NCBI GenBank assembly: GCA_900766735.1
Contig: CAAFWO010000017.1
Span: 7,870-71,869 of the forward strand
Direction of reading: 5' to 3'
Source of the DNA: Clostridia bacterium
Lineage (GTDB): Bacteria; Bacillota; Clostridia; CAKSNL01; HGM11501
DNA length: 64,000 nucleotides
Numbering within the stretch: the stretch's first letter is position 1; every line of letters starts with the position of its first letter. The position numbers and the translations under genes were made by a program. Under the pieces are notes generated by a model, which ran no database searches, was not told the DNA's origin, and saw only the letters and a list, made by a program, of their open reading frames with translations. Shown here piece after piece: positions 1 through 8,893 of this stretch.

Positions 1-424
1 CCGAAATCGAATCGTCTAAAAATTCTCTTCTTAATTCCTTTTCGCCCTTTATTATCTCAATTTCCTCCGGGCAGAAAAGAACTGTCTTAAAATATTCGGA
101 CAGTAATGAATTTTTAGAGAGAGGGATCTTATTAAAGCTTATCTCTTTTTTCCCGTCGCACGTTACCTTAAATTCGCCGTTATAGGAATAGTCCTCGTTT
201 ATAAAATCCATTCCCAAATAAAACGAGTCGCACCCGAATCGGATAAGATCTTTTTCTCCCGCCGGACGATAGCTCTTGCCCGTTGAAAAAAGATAGATAG
301 CCTCAAGCAGATTCGTTTTTCCCTGGGAGTTTTTTCCTCTTATAACATTAACCTCGGGATTAAAGAATATTTCCTGCTCTTTAAAATTTCTGTAATTTAA
401 AAGCTTAAGCCTTTCAATTCTCAT
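1..424 (-). CDS. recF: DNA replication/repair protein RecF (N-terminal part; runs off the left edge)
   Basis: RecF is an SMC-like ATPase that binds gapped DNA and helps load RecA during recombinational repair. Reading leftward from an ATG at 424, about 141 codons are open to the window edge, so only the N-terminal third is present. The Walker A loop reads GKNSQGKTNLLEAI near residues 30-43, and RREFLDDSIS at the edge matches a conserved RecF segment. The start lies inside the last codons of dnaN (11-bp overlap), so the two genes are translationally coupled. The small S4-domain gene (yaaA) that often separates dnaN and recF in Firmicutes is missing here. Identification is secure; only the truncation by the window limits it. 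Confidence 0.93.
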   Translation of the reverse strand, partial: MRIERLKLLNYRNFKEQEIFFNPEVNVIRGKNSQGKTNLLEAIYLFSTGKSYRPAGEKDLIRFGCDSFYLGMDFINEDYSYNGEFKVTCDGKKEISFNKIPLSKNSLLSEYFKTVLFCPEEIEIIKGEKELRREFLDDSIS

Positions 425-1523
425 TTTTTAATCTAACGGGAAGAACCATTTGAATGAAGGAATCGTTATCTATCGGGCGGATGATACAGGGGCTTAAATT
501 TGAATTGAATTCAAGCTTTGCAACGTCCGTTTCCGCGGCCTTTAACGCGTCGTGAATATAGCGGTTGTTAAAGCCGATCTCGGTTTCTTCTCCTTCAAAG
601 GGAATCTCCAATGTGTCGACGATCTGACCCGTCGCGGTGATGCACTTTATTATGAGCTCTTTTTGAGTAAAGTGAAATCTTATCGGGCTCTTTGTCTCGT
701 CCGCCGCGATGATGGGCTCACAGCGCTCAACGCTCTCCATCACGCTTGAAACGGGAATCACAACGCTGTAGTTATTGACTGCCGGAATCGTCTTCTCATA
801 ATTTAAGTAATTTCCTTCGATAAGCCTTGAAACGACCTTTGCGTTTTCCGTCTTTATAGAAACATATCTTTCGGTAAGGCCTATATTTACCTTTGAGTCG
901 TCGTCTCTTAATATTTTAACAAGCTCACCGAGCGTCTTTCCGGGAACGATGAACGAAAAGTCGCCGCTTGAGGTTACTTTTTCTCTTCTTAAAGCAAGGC
1001 GGAATCCGTCAACCGAAACGACATTTAAATTATCTCCTTTAACTTCAAAAAGAGAACCGGTCAAAACTATTCTGCTCTCGTTCTGCGACACGGCATAGAG
1101 AGTTCTTCTTATCATATTTTTTAAGGTTCCCTCTTCTATCGAAAATTCATTTTCCTTTTCGATTTCGGGAACCGAAGGAAATTCATCGTCCGACAGACCC
1201 AAAATTTTATATTCGATGTTCTGGCAGGTGATGACAGCGTTTCTGTTTTCGTTCACCTTTAAGGTCACGGTATCGTTGGGAAGCTTTCTCACAATGTCCA
1301 TAAAGGTTTTTGCGAGTAAAACGATTCCTCCCTCTTCATAAACCTGCGCCGGGATGAGGCACTCTATACCGAGATCCATATCGTTTCCGACTATCGTTAA
1401 AGTCTCTGCTTCTGCTTTTATGTATATTCCCTCCAAAATGGGAAGCGAAGCTTTCTGTGAGACCGCTTTTGAAACGATGTTCAAGGTATTTAAAAGTATT
1501 TCCTTCTGACACTGAAAAATCAT
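414..1523 (-). CDS. dnaN: DNA polymerase III subunit beta (sliding clamp)
   Basis: This is the ring-shaped processivity clamp that tethers replicative polymerase to DNA and recruits repair and regulatory proteins. The 369-residue length is normal for a three-domain Firmicute clamp. The protein starts MIFQCQKEILLNTLNIVSKA and ends with a hydrophobic VLPVRL segment typical of the C-terminal peptide-binding face. It lies directly downstream of dnaA on the same strand with about 200 bp between them and overlaps recF at its 3' end, the classic dnaA-dnaN-recF origin order. An AGGAGAA-like ribosome site precedes the ATG on the minus strand. Confidence 0.97.
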   Translation of the reverse strand: MIFQCQKEILLNTLNIVSKAVSQKASLPILEGIYIKAEAETLTIVGNDMDLGIECLIPAQVYEEGGIVLLAKTFMDIVRKLPNDTVTLKVNENRNAVITCQNIEYKILGLSDDEFPSVPEIEKENEFSIEEGTLKNMIRRTLYAVSQNESRIVLTGSLFEVKGDNLNVVSVDGFRLALRREKVTSSGDFSFIVPGKTLGELVKILRDDDSKVNIGLTERYVSIKTENAKVVSRLIEGNYLNYEKTIPAVNNYSVVIPVSSVMESVERCEPIIAADETKSPIRFHFTQKELIIKCITATGQIVDTLEIPFEGEETEIGFNNRYIHDALKAAETDVAKLEFNSNLSPCIIRPIDNDSFIQMVLPVRLKNEN

Positions 1524-1722
1524 GACGATTCTCCTTTTCCTTTGGATTGATTTTTTTATAAATAATATATATTTAAATTCAGTAATAGTAGTATGGGTGG
1601 ATTGTGTGAAAAACTAAATATTATGCCCTTTTTTCAAGGGCCTATACATATTTTTTTATGATGAAGAAATGTCTAAATAAAAAGAATTTAAATATCCACA
1701 GCCTGTTTAAAAGGTGGACTGA
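1524..1722. other. dnaA-dnaN intergenic region, possible secondary origin element
   Basis: This is an AT-rich 199-bp gap between dnaA and dnaN. It contains one near-consensus DnaA box (ATATCCACA at 1692-1700, one mismatch to TTATCCACA) and a small GCCCTT/AAGGGC hairpin near 1623-1640. In Bacillus subtilis the origin is bipartite, with box clusters on both sides of dnaA. Here only one weak box is visible on this side, so a second functional half is possible but poorly supported. Confidence 0.35.
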
Positions 1723-3036
1723 TCAGCTGTTTTTTAAGTCAGTCGTTATTTTATCGATTTTTTCTTTTTTTTCATCATCCTCAGAAATAAAGGTCTCTAC
1801 CTTTTTTATTGCGTGGATAATGGTGGAATGATCCTTTCCTCCGAAATATTCCCCTATCTTGTTATAAGACAGTTCGGTTAAATTTTTACAAAGGTAGATT
1901 GCAATCTGCCTCGGAACGACAATATCCTTTGTCTTTCTTTTTGAGGTGATATCCTCCTCTCTTATTCTGAAAAGGGAAGAAACCGATTTAATTATCATCT
2001 CCGGAGTGATTATTCTGGAAGAGGAGGTAGTTCTGTATTTTTTTATAGCTTCCTTTGCCATATCCAAAGTAATTTCTCTGTTAACGAGCCCGGAATAAGC
2101 CGAAAGAGTTTTAAAAACTCCTTCAAGCTCACGTATGTTCATTGTGATATTGTCGGCAATATACATTAAAATTTCCGTGTCTATATTTATATTCTGGTTT
2201 TCTGCCTTTTGCTTTAATATAGCGACTCTCGTTTCATATTCCGGAGGCTGAATATCTCCTAAATATCCCCATCCGAAACGGGATTTTAATCTTTCCGCAA
2301 GGTTGGGAATTTCATTGGGAGGCCGGTCACTTGACAAAACTATTTGCTTTGAATCCTCGAAAAGAGAATTAAAGGTGTTAAAAAATTCCTCTTCCATGGA
2401 CACCTTGCCGGCTATAAACTGAATATCATCGACAAATAAAGCGTCTATCTTTCTGTATTTTTCACGGAATGAGTCCGTGCTTTTTTTTGCGATGCTCTCT
2501 ATAAGCTCGACAGTGAATGTTTCAGCAGTGACAAACAGAGTTTTTAAATTAGGACTGTTTTCGTTTATAAAATTTTCCATCGCGTGCATAAGGTGGGTTT
2601 TTCCCAAGCCGACTCCTCCCCAAATGAATAAGGGATTATAAGCTTTACCGGGTGTTTCTGCCGCGCCGAGAGCAAGTGCATGAGCGAACCTGTTTGAATT
2701 TCCGACAACAAAATTATCAAAAGTATATTTTAAATTGTTTTCTTTTTTTGCAAAAGATTTTTTTTCTTCTTCCTCGGTTTTTTCTTTTTCATCTCCGACT
2801 GTGACAAAAATTAAGTAGTTTTTTCCGGATGCTTCCAAAACGGAGTTTATAATGAGATCCTTATAGCGGTTGTCCAGCATGTTTTTTATAATGTCGGTCT
2901 TCACCGAAAGATAAATTTTATCGTCCGTCATTTTATAAGGAACAACGTCTTTTATCCATGTATTGTAGGAAACGTTCGGAATTTCTTCTTTTATGTATTC
3001 ACATGATTTTGCCCAAATATCCGATAATAAGGACAA
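1723..3036 (-). CDS. dnaA: Chromosomal replication initiator DnaA
   Basis: DnaA is the AAA+ initiator that binds DnaA boxes, melts the origin and loads the helicase. Domain I is at residues 1-80, followed by a short acidic linker rich in E and K (about 82-100). Domain III has Walker A GGVGLGKTHLMHA near residue 140 and Walker B ALFVDDIQFI. The C-terminal DNA-binding domain carries the signature GGKDHSTIIHAI. I chose the TTG at 3036 because AAGGGGG lies eight bases upstream on the minus strand. A longer in-frame TTG at 3063 would start inside a perfect DnaA box. From 3036 the protein is 437 residues, normal for the family. The gene is probably autoregulated, since boxes flank its promoter. Confidence 0.96.
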   Translation of the reverse strand: MSLLSDIWAKSCEYIKEEIPNVSYNTWIKDVVPYKMTDDKIYLSVKTDIIKNMLDNRYKDLIINSVLEASGKNYLIFVTVGDEKEKTEEEEKKSFAKKENNLKYTFDNFVVGNSNRFAHALALGAAETPGKAYNPLFIWGGVGLGKTHLMHAMENFINENSPNLKTLFVTAETFTVELIESIAKKSTDSFREKYRKIDALFVDDIQFIAGKVSMEEEFFNTFNSLFEDSKQIVLSSDRPPNEIPNLAERLKSRFGWGYLGDIQPPEYETRVAILKQKAENQNINIDTEILMYIADNITMNIRELEGVFKTLSAYSGLVNREITLDMAKEAIKKYRTTSSSRIITPEMIIKSVSSLFRIREEDITSKRKTKDIVVPRQIAIYLCKNLTELSYNKIGEYFGGKDHSTIIHAIKKVETFISEDDEKKEKIDKITTDLKNS

Positions 3037-3250
3037 TCTTATAACCCCCTTAATTATCCACAATTGTTTATAAAAGATGTTGAAAACTGTGGATAAACCC
3101 TTATTTTTATAACAAAAAGGCTCTGCGGCTGATTTAAGGTTGTGGATAAGTTATCAACCGCTCTTATATTCATATCTCATATATTATAACAAAAAACTTT
3201 CCTTTTTACAAGATTAAATTTATTTTTTTTGTGAAAATTTTAATTTTTCG
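3037..3250. other. oriC: Origin of replication (oriC) with DnaA boxes
   Basis: Between leftward dnaA and rightward rpmH there are perfect DnaA boxes TTATCCACA at 3054-3062 (plus), 3088-3096 (minus) and 3141-3149 (minus), and a weaker TTATCAACC at 3151-3159. A very AT-rich tract follows from about 3177 to 3310 and could be the unwinding element. Gene direction diverges here, as expected for a bidirectional origin. The boxes are direct observation; function as oriC is inferred from gene order. Confidence 0.85.
3183..3211 (-). promoter_or_regulatory. Probable dnaA promoter
   Basis: On the minus strand TTGTAA and TATAAT are separated by exactly 17 bp. The predicted start, near 3176, places the DnaA boxes at 3141-3159, 3088-3096 and 3054-3062 inside the dnaA leader, which fits DnaA autoregulation. 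Confidence 0.6.
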
Positions 3251-3251
3251 G

Positions 3252-3280
3252 TTGACAAATAAAATTTTAATATATATAAT
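3252..3280 (+). promoter_or_regulatory. rpmH-rnpA promoter
   Basis: TTGACA and TATAAT hexamers are both perfect and spaced by 17 bp in an AT-rich stretch. They lie about 50 bp upstream of the rpmH start. Confidence 0.8.
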
Positions 3281-3328
3281 AAAAAAAAGTCTGTAATTTT
3301 TTATTTTACTTTTAAGGAGGTGTTTTTT

Positions 3329-3463
3329 GTGCTTAGAACATATCAGCCCAACAAGCTTAAGAGAAAAAAAGTGCATGGATTCAGAAGCAGAATGAGCACT
3401 AAAAACGGCAGAAAAGTTCTTTCGAGAAGAAGAAGACAGGGCAGAAGGGTTCTTTCCGCTTAA
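3329..3463 (+). CDS. rpmH: 50S ribosomal protein L34
   Basis: This 44-residue basic protein of the large ribosomal subunit starts with GTG and reads MLRTYQPNKLKRKKVHGFRS, then the RMSTKNGRKVLSRRRRQGR core and an LSA end, the standard L34 pattern. The ribosome site AAGGAGG lies at 3314-3320, eight bases before the GTG. It is the first gene of the rightward operon rpmH-rnpA-yidD-yidC-jag and has a perfect sigma-A promoter upstream. As in most bacteria, L34 sits directly beside the origin and RNase P protein. Confidence 0.97.
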   Translation: MLRTYQPNKLKRKKVHGFRSRMSTKNGRKVLSRRRRQGRRVLSA

Positions 3464-3490
3464 TTTTAAGAAGGAGAGATTATCTTTGGC

Positions 3491-3829
3491 ATGAAAAGTA
3501 CGCTGTCGCTGAAAAGCAATTCTATTTTTACAAAACTTTATAAAAAGGGGAGCTGTGAGAAGTCCAGAAGCGTGATAATGTATTATCACAAAAACGGACT
3601 TCCTTTTTGCCGGATGGGAATAACGGTCAGCAAGAAGATCGGTTCCGCTGTCAAAAGGAACAGAGCCAAAAGGCTTATCAGAGAAAGCTACAGATGCTTT
3701 GAAAAATACGCCTCGGGGTACGATATTGTTTTTGTTGCAAGAACCATAACGCCCGAGGCCGGGTTTTTTGAAGTGAAAAAGGATATGGAAAGGCTGTTTG
3801 AAAAAAGTCTTATGAGGTGTGAAAAGTGA
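3491..3829 (+). CDS. rnpA: Ribonuclease P protein component
   Basis: This is the protein cofactor of RNase P, which matures the 5' ends of tRNAs. The 112-residue length is normal. The family motif AVKRNRAKRLIRESYR (RNR motif) lies about residues 52-67. An AAGGAGAG ribosome site sits 11 bases before the ATG. It follows rpmH by 27 bp and its stop overlaps the GTG start of yidD by four bases, indicating translational coupling. A leftward open frame across the same DNA is an artefact. Confidence 0.95.
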   Translation: MKSTLSLKSNSIFTKLYKKGSCEKSRSVIMYYHKNGLPFCRMGITVSKKIGSAVKRNRAKRLIRESYRCFEKYASGYDIVFVARTITPEAGFFEVKKDMERLFEKSLMRCEK

Positions 3830-4035
3830 AATATGTTTTTCTTTTTTTTATCAGACTTTATAGAAAATATATTTCTCCTTTGTCAAAGCCTCATTGCAGA
3901 TTTTACCCCACATGTTCAGCCTATGCCTATGAAGCAATAAAAAAATACGGTGCGTTAAAGGGCGGTTTTTTAACCGTTAAAAGAATTCTGAAATGTCACC
4001 CTTTTAATGCGGGGGGATATGATCCCGTTCCGTAA
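3826..4035 (+). CDS. yidD: Membrane protein insertion efficiency factor YidD
   Basis: YidD is a small membrane-associated protein that helps YidC insert proteins. The 69 residues begin with a hydrophobic/amphipathic helix (KYVFLFFIRLYRKYISPL) followed by the family signature PHCRFYPTCSAYAYEAIKKY with conserved cysteines, and later LKCHPFNAGGYDPVP. The GTG start overlaps the rnpA stop (GTGA) and yidC follows after 12 bp, so the rnpA-yidD-yidC order common in bacteria is intact. Confidence 0.95.
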   Translation: MKYVFLFFIRLYRKYISPLSKPHCRFYPTCSAYAYEAIKKYGALKGGFLTVKRILKCHPFNAGGYDPVP

Positions 4036-4047
4036 AAAAATGAGGGA

Positions 4048-4953
4048 GTGATTAAAATAATAGATTTTTTCGCTAATATACTCAGCTATATCATTAACCC
4101 CATTTACAATCTGGTCGGAAATTACGGTGTTGCCGTAATTTTGTTTACTGTTATAGTTAAAGTATTACTTGTCCCGCTCGGTGTTAAGCAGCAAAAGACG
4201 ATGGTCAAGACCAAGCAGATCAAGCCCGAGCTTGACAAAATCCAGTCTAAATACAAAAACGATAAAGAAAAGCTCAACGAAGAAACGATGAAGCTTTATC
4301 AGAAGTATGACATTAACCCGATGGGCGGATGTCTTCCTCTTCTTGTTCAGTTTCCGATTCTTTTGGGTCTTTACAGGGTTATTCAGCACCCCATTAACTG
4401 GATTTTAAGAAGTAATCCGGTTGATGCCATAGAAAAGATAATTACCGAAGGAAAGATGACAGAGTCCGCGGCGGCCGAAGCTCTTCGTTCGCTCTGCGCG
4501 TCGGCAGACAAAATTGCCGGCTTAAACAGTGTGAGCGAGCTTGTCGGAGCGTTTGAAAAGGATGCGTCGCTCGGCGTTACGCAGATAGACATAGCTTCAA
4601 AATTCCATCTCGTTAATTTCGATTTTCTGGGATTGGATCTGTCGGCAACGCCCTCTATCAGCGAGCTTTCGTGGCTCTGGATAATTCCCATATTTGCAAC
4701 GGGCGCGGCATTTTTCTCAAACTGGGTATCTTCAAAGATCAACCCGATAACGGGAGATCAGGCGCAGACTATGAAGAGCATGAACCTTATGATGCCTTTG
4801 ATGACGCTGTTTTTCACGTTCACTCTTTCGGCAGGTATCGGCGTTTACTGGTTCTTCAGCACGATGTTATCCGTTGCACAGATGTATCTTTTGACAAAGT
4901 ATTTTGAAAAGAAATATCCTTCCGTTGCCAATACGGGGAAAGGAAAAAAATAA
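4048..4953 (+). CDS. yidC: YidC/Oxa1 family membrane protein insertase
   Basis: YidC inserts and folds inner-membrane proteins, alone or with SecYEG. The 301-residue protein has an N-terminal membrane segment, the family segment PMGGCLPLLVQFPILLGLYR, and further helices around residues 215-285. There is no lipobox, unlike many Bacillus paralogues. The groove position usually held by Arg is Lys in VIVKVLLVPL. The insertion between the second and third conserved helices (about 110-205) is long and acidic. The GTG at 4048 is very close to GAGGGAG. That string resembles a ribosome site itself, so translation could begin a few codons later at a non-standard codon; the start is uncertain. The stop overlaps the jag ATG by one base. 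Confidence 0.93.
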   Translation: MIKIIDFFANILSYIINPIYNLVGNYGVAVILFTVIVKVLLVPLGVKQQKTMVKTKQIKPELDKIQSKYKNDKEKLNEETMKLYQKYDINPMGGCLPLLVQFPILLGLYRVIQHPINWILRSNPVDAIEKIITEGKMTESAAAEALRSLCASADKIAGLNSVSELVGAFEKDASLGVTQIDIASKFHLVNFDFLGLDLSATPSISELSWLWIIPIFATGAAFFSNWVSSKINPITGDQAQTMKSMNLMMPLMTLFFTFTLSAGIGVYWFFSTMLSVAQMYLLTKYFEKKYPSVANTGKGKK

Positions 4954-5609
4954 TGAGATTTGCAGAAAAAAAGGCAAAAACCGTTGACGAAGCGGTAAAT
5001 CAGGCATTAGCTGAGCTTGGCGCTTCGAAAGACGAGGTTGATATTGAAATAATTGAAGAGACAAAGGGTCTTTTCGGAATCCTCGGAAGCAAGGAAGTCA
5101 AGGTCAGAGTCACATTAAGGGAAAGAGAAGAAGTGACTCGCGCCAAGGAGTTTATTAAAAATGTGACGGATAAGTTAGGAATGAACATCGAGCAGGAGGC
5201 CTCTTATAACGAAGAGGACAAGCTCTTAAAGATTGAGTTAAAGGGCGAAGAACTTGGCCTTTTGATCGGAAGAAGAGGAGAAACTCTTGACTCTATCCAG
5301 TACCTTACAAACATTTTTGTAAACAAGAAGTCGGACGATTATGTCAAAGTCACGATCGACGCTGAAAATTACAGGGCGAGAAGAGAAGAAGCTTTGGTAT
5401 CGCTGGCGAAGAGAACGGCTTCGAAGGCTGTTAAATACAGAAAAAATATGATAATTGAGCCGAAAAATCCTTACGAGAGAAGAATAATTCACGAGGCTCT
5501 TCAGGATTATCCCGAGGTAACGACCTATTCAGTCGGAGAGGATCCCAACAGAAAGGTTATTGTGGCCTATAAGGGAATGGCCGGCGGCTACAGAAAAAAC
5601 CAGGAATAA
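4953..5609 (+). CDS. jag: RNA-binding protein Jag/KhpB (Jag-N, KH and R3H domains)
   Basis: KhpB/Jag is a cytoplasmic RNA-binding protein linked to cell division and envelope control in Firmicutes. The 218 residues divide into a Jag-N domain (1-50), a KH domain with GLLIGRRGETLDSIQYL (about 93-110), and a C-terminal R3H domain with the R-x3-H motif in YERRIIHEALQ (about 172-183). It starts one base inside the yidC stop codon and is followed by a strong terminator, so it ends the rpmH operon. Confidence 0.94.
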   Translation: MRFAEKKAKTVDEAVNQALAELGASKDEVDIEIIEETKGLFGILGSKEVKVRVTLREREEVTRAKEFIKNVTDKLGMNIEQEASYNEEDKLLKIELKGEELGLLIGRRGETLDSIQYLTNIFVNKKSDDYVKVTIDAENYRARREEALVSLAKRTASKAVKYRKNMIIEPKNPYERRIIHEALQDYPEVTTYSVGEDPNRKVIVAYKGMAGGYRKNQE

Positions 5610-5613
5610 TTTA

Positions 5614-5640
5614 AAGAAGCGGCTTTTAAAGCCGCTTCTT
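5614..5640 (+). terminator. Intrinsic terminator after jag
   Basis: A perfect 10-bp stem AAGAAGCGGC/GCCGCTTCTT encloses TTTTAAA and is followed by ATTTT. It lies between jag and mnmE. Confidence 0.8.
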
Positions 5641-5658
5641 ATTTTAAGGGAGAAAAAA

Positions 5659-7008
5659 ATGTCTGAAACAATTGCGGCGATAAGCACAGCGCCGGGAAAA
5701 GGCGGAATTTCAATAATCAGAATAAGCGGCGACAATGCTATTTTAACGGCGGACAAGGTATTTTGCGGCAAAAAAAGACTTGCCGATGCGAAAACGCACA
5801 CCATCCACTACGGAAAAATCGTTTCCGGCGGCAAGGTGATTGACGAGTGCCTCTGCTCGGTAATGAGAGCGCCCTTAAGCTATACCACGGAGGACGTTGT
5901 CGAGATAAACGTCCACGGCGGAGTGTATTCGGCCGAGATGACGCTTAAAGCTGTCTTGGGTGCAGGAGCAAGGCCGGCAAAGCCCGGCGAATTTACGCTT
6001 CGCGCCTTTATGAACGGAAGGATTGACCTTTCGGAGGCCGAGGCCGTCGGAGATATTATAGATTCAAAGACGGCGCTTGCACAGTCAACGGCCGTCAACC
6101 AGCTCGAAGGAAAATTAAAAGAGCCCGTCAACAATTTAAGAAAAAGGTTAGTTGAGATTCTGGGCTATATCACCGTCTCGTCCGACTTTCCGGACGAAGA
6201 CCCGGACTCACTTTCCGGGATCGACATCAAAAAAGAAATTGAGAATATAAAAAAAGAAACTGAAATTATCTTAAATAATGCCGACAGGGGTATTATCATA
6301 AGAGATGGCGCTCTTTGCGCCATCTGCGGCAAGCCAAACGTCGGAAAATCGTCGCTCTTAAACGCACTGACGGGAACTGACCGCGCGATAGTGACTGAGA
6401 TCGAGGGCACGACGCGCGACGTTATCGAGGAATACATCAACATAAAGGGCGTTCCGGTGAAGCTGGCGGACACTGCCGGGATCCGCGAAAAAGCGGACGA
6501 GGTGGAAAAGATCGGCGTCAAAAAGGCGAAGGAGTATATCGATAAGGCCGACCTTTGCATTTTTGTGGCCGACAATTCAAGAAAATTTGAAAAAGAGGAC
6601 GCGGAGATATTCTCGCTCCTTAAAAATAAAAAGGTGATAACAGTATTAAATAAGTCGGAGCTTGAAAATGAGTGCACTCTCCCCCCTTATATCTTAAATC
6701 CGGTTAAAATTTCGGTAAGAACGGGAGAAGGCATAGCCGAGCTTACCGACAGGATATATGATGAGCTTATGGGAGAAGAGTTTTCGTCCGACTCGGTTTT
6801 GATCACGAACGGAAGACATAAAGAGGCGCTCGCCTTTGCCGATTCCGAGATCGGGAAGGCACTCACCGAGCTTGAAAGCGGCGCGCCGGTCGACCTTTGC
6901 TCGATATATTTGGAGAGCGCCGTGTCGCACCTTGGCGAAATCACGGGAATGACCGTATCTGACGAGGTCATAGGCGAGGTATTTTCAAAGTTTTGCATAG
7001 GAAAATAG
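5659..7008 (+). CDS. mnmE: tRNA modification GTPase MnmE (TrmE)
   Basis: MnmE works with MnmG to modify wobble uridine 34 of several tRNAs (cmnm5U). The ATG at 5659, preceded by AAGGGAG, gives MSETIAAISTAPGKGGISII, the normal family start; an upstream in-frame ATG would overlap jag and its terminator. The 449-residue protein has the N-terminal folate-binding domain, an embedded G domain with GKPNVGKSSLLNAL and DTAG, and ends FCIGK, matching the C-terminal CxGK motif with its catalytic Cys. mnmG follows 10 bp later, so the two partner enzymes are co-transcribed. Confidence 0.97.
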   Translation: MSETIAAISTAPGKGGISIIRISGDNAILTADKVFCGKKRLADAKTHTIHYGKIVSGGKVIDECLCSVMRAPLSYTTEDVVEINVHGGVYSAEMTLKAVLGAGARPAKPGEFTLRAFMNGRIDLSEAEAVGDIIDSKTALAQSTAVNQLEGKLKEPVNNLRKRLVEILGYITVSSDFPDEDPDSLSGIDIKKEIENIKKETEIILNNADRGIIIRDGALCAICGKPNVGKSSLLNALTGTDRAIVTEIEGTTRDVIEEYINIKGVPVKLADTAGIREKADEVEKIGVKKAKEYIDKADLCIFVADNSRKFEKEDAEIFSLLKNKKVITVLNKSELENECTLPPYILNPVKISVRTGEGIAELTDRIYDELMGEEFSSDSVLITNGRHKEALAFADSEIGKALTELESGAPVDLCSIYLESAVSHLGEITGMTVSDEVIGEVFSKFCIGK

Positions 7009-7018
7009 GTGAATTTTA

Positions 7019-8893
7019 ATGGAATATTTTAACGCAGGTAAATATGACGTTGCCGTCATCGGCGCGGGGCATGCCGGTTGCGAAGCGGCGCTTGCCGCCG
7101 CCAGAATGGGCTGTTCTGTCGTGATGTTTTCCGTGAATCTTGACGCGGTGGCCAATATGCCGTGTAATCCGCACATCGGCGGAACGGCGAAAGGACACCT
7201 GGTTAGGGAGATAGACGCGCTCGGCGGCGAGATGGGAAAAGCGGCGGACGAGACTTATATTCAGATAAAGATGCTGAACCTCGGCAAAGGGCCGGCCGTT
7301 CATTCTCTTCGCGCGCAGATCGACAGAATGAAGTACCGCGAGAGAATGAAGCACACGATCGAGCTTCAGGACAACCTTGACTTAAAGCAGGGTGAGGTCA
7401 TTGACATCAGGTTTGAGGACAAAAAGGTGAAGTCAGTCGTCACGGCGACGGGCGCGGTTTACGATGTTAATTCGTGCATTATCGCGACCGGAACATATTT
7501 AAACGGCCGCATAGTAATAGGCGAGTTAAAGATCGACGGCGGACCGGACGGGATGATGCCGGCAAAGGGACTGTCGGACAGCCTCATAAAGGCCGGGGTG
7601 CGCCTCATGCGGTTTAAGACGGGCACACCGTCGCGCTTAAACAGGAAAAGCGTGGACTTTTCGAAAATGGAGCACCAGGACGAAAAAGATCCTCCCCTCC
7701 CATTCTCGTTTGAGACCGAAAATATGCGCCCGAGCACGGCGGACTGCTACATCACATATACAAATGCCGAGACTCATAGGATAATAAGGGACAACATCGA
7801 AAGAGCGCCGCTTTTCAATAAATCCATCAAGGGCACGGGGCCGAGATACTGCCCCTCGATCGAGGATAAGGTGATGCGCTTTGCGGACAAGCAGCGTCAC
7901 CAGATATTTATCGAGCCGATGGGCGAAAACACGGAGGAGCTCTATGTTCAGGGAATGTCGTCAAGCTTGCCTGAAGACGTGCAGATAAAGATGCTCCACT
8001 CGATAAAAGGGCTTGAAAATGCGAAAATTCAGCGAAATGCCTATGCCATCGAGTATGACTGTTTGGACCCGACTCAGCTTAAGTCCACTCTTGAATTTAA
8101 GAAAATATCCGGCCTTTTCGGCGCGGGGCAGTTTAACGGAAGCTCCGGCTATGAAGAGGCGGCGTGCCAGGGTCTTATGGCCGGCATCAACGCGGCGCTG
8201 AAGGTGAAAAACAAGCCCCCCTTTGTGCTCGACCGGTCGGAGGCATATATCGGCGTACTTATAGACGATCTTACGATCAAGGGAACGCCCGAGCCTTACA
8301 GAATGCTCACCTCGCGTGCGGAATACCGCCTTTTGCTCCGCCAGGACAACGCGGATTTAAGGCTTACCGAAAAAGGCCACGAGCTGGGACTTATTTCGGA
8401 CGGGCGCTACAATGCTTTTTTAGAGAAAAAGCGCCTTATCGAGCAGGAAATAGAACGCTGCGAGAAGAAAAACATCTCCCCGTCGGAGGCAAACCCGGTG
8501 TTAGAGCGGTTTTCGAGCACTCCCATCACGACGGGCTTTAAGTTAGGCGAGCTAATAAGAAGGCCGGAGCTTAACTATTTTGTGTTAAAAGACGCGGATT
8601 CCGACAGGCCGCCTCTTCCCTATGCGGTCTGCGAGGAGGTCAACATCGCGGTCAAATACGACGGATATATAAGGATGCAGAAAGAACAGGTCGAGGCGTT
8701 CCGAAAGCTTGAAAAAAGAAAGATTCCGGCAGATACGGACTATAACCTCATAAGCGGCCTAAAAAAAGAGGCGCGCGAAAAGCTCATCAAGGCAAAGCCG
8801 GAAAACATCGGTCAGGCCGGCAGAATTTCCGGCGTTTCCCCGGCCGACATCGCGGTTTTATACATCTATCTTGACCAGAACAAAAGAGGGTGA
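7019..8893 (+). CDS. mnmG: tRNA uridine-5-carboxymethylaminomethyl modification enzyme MnmG (GidA)
   Basis: MnmG is the FAD-dependent partner of MnmE in wobble uridine modification. It is 624 residues, a normal length. The N-terminal dinucleotide motif is VIGAGHAGCEAALAAARMG (about 11-29), followed by MPCNPHIGGTAKGHLVREID. FGAGQFNGSSGYEEAACQG lies in the middle and a helical C-terminal domain ends the protein. It sits directly after mnmE and its stop overlaps the rsmG start by four bases. Confidence 0.97.
   Translation: MEYFNAGKYDVAVIGAGHAGCEAALAAARMGCSVVMFSVNLDAVANMPCNPHIGGTAKGHLVREIDALGGEMGKAADETYIQIKMLNLGKGPAVHSLRAQIDRMKYRERMKHTIELQDNLDLKQGEVIDIRFEDKKVKSVVTATGAVYDVNSCIIATGTYLNGRIVIGELKIDGGPDGMMPAKGLSDSLIKAGVRLMRFKTGTPSRLNRKSVDFSKMEHQDEKDPPLPFSFETENMRPSTADCYITYTNAETHRIIRDNIERAPLFNKSIKGTGPRYCPSIEDKVMRFADKQRHQIFIEPMGENTEELYVQGMSSSLPEDVQIKMLHSIKGLENAKIQRNAYAIEYDCLDPTQLKSTLEFKKISGLFGAGQFNGSSGYEEAACQGLMAGINAALKVKNKPPFVLDRSEAYIGVLIDDLTIKGTPEPYRMLTSRAEYRLLLRQDNADLRLTEKGHELGLISDGRYNAFLEKKRLIEQEIERCEKKNISPSEANPVLERFSSTPITTGFKLGELIRRPELNYFVLKDADSDRPPLPYAVCEEVNIAVKYDGYIRMQKEQVEAFRKLEKRKIPADTDYNLISGLKKEAREKLIKAKPENIGQAGRISGVSPADIAVLYIYLDQNKRG

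Noticed and set aside
1723..3063. Longer dnaA start at 3063
   Set aside because: The start codon lies in a perfect DnaA box and the strong ribosome site belongs to the TTG at 3036.
3206..3589. Leftward 127-codon open frame overlapping rpmH and rnpA
   Set aside because: It lies antisense to rpmH, rnpA and the origin-side promoter and shows no family features.
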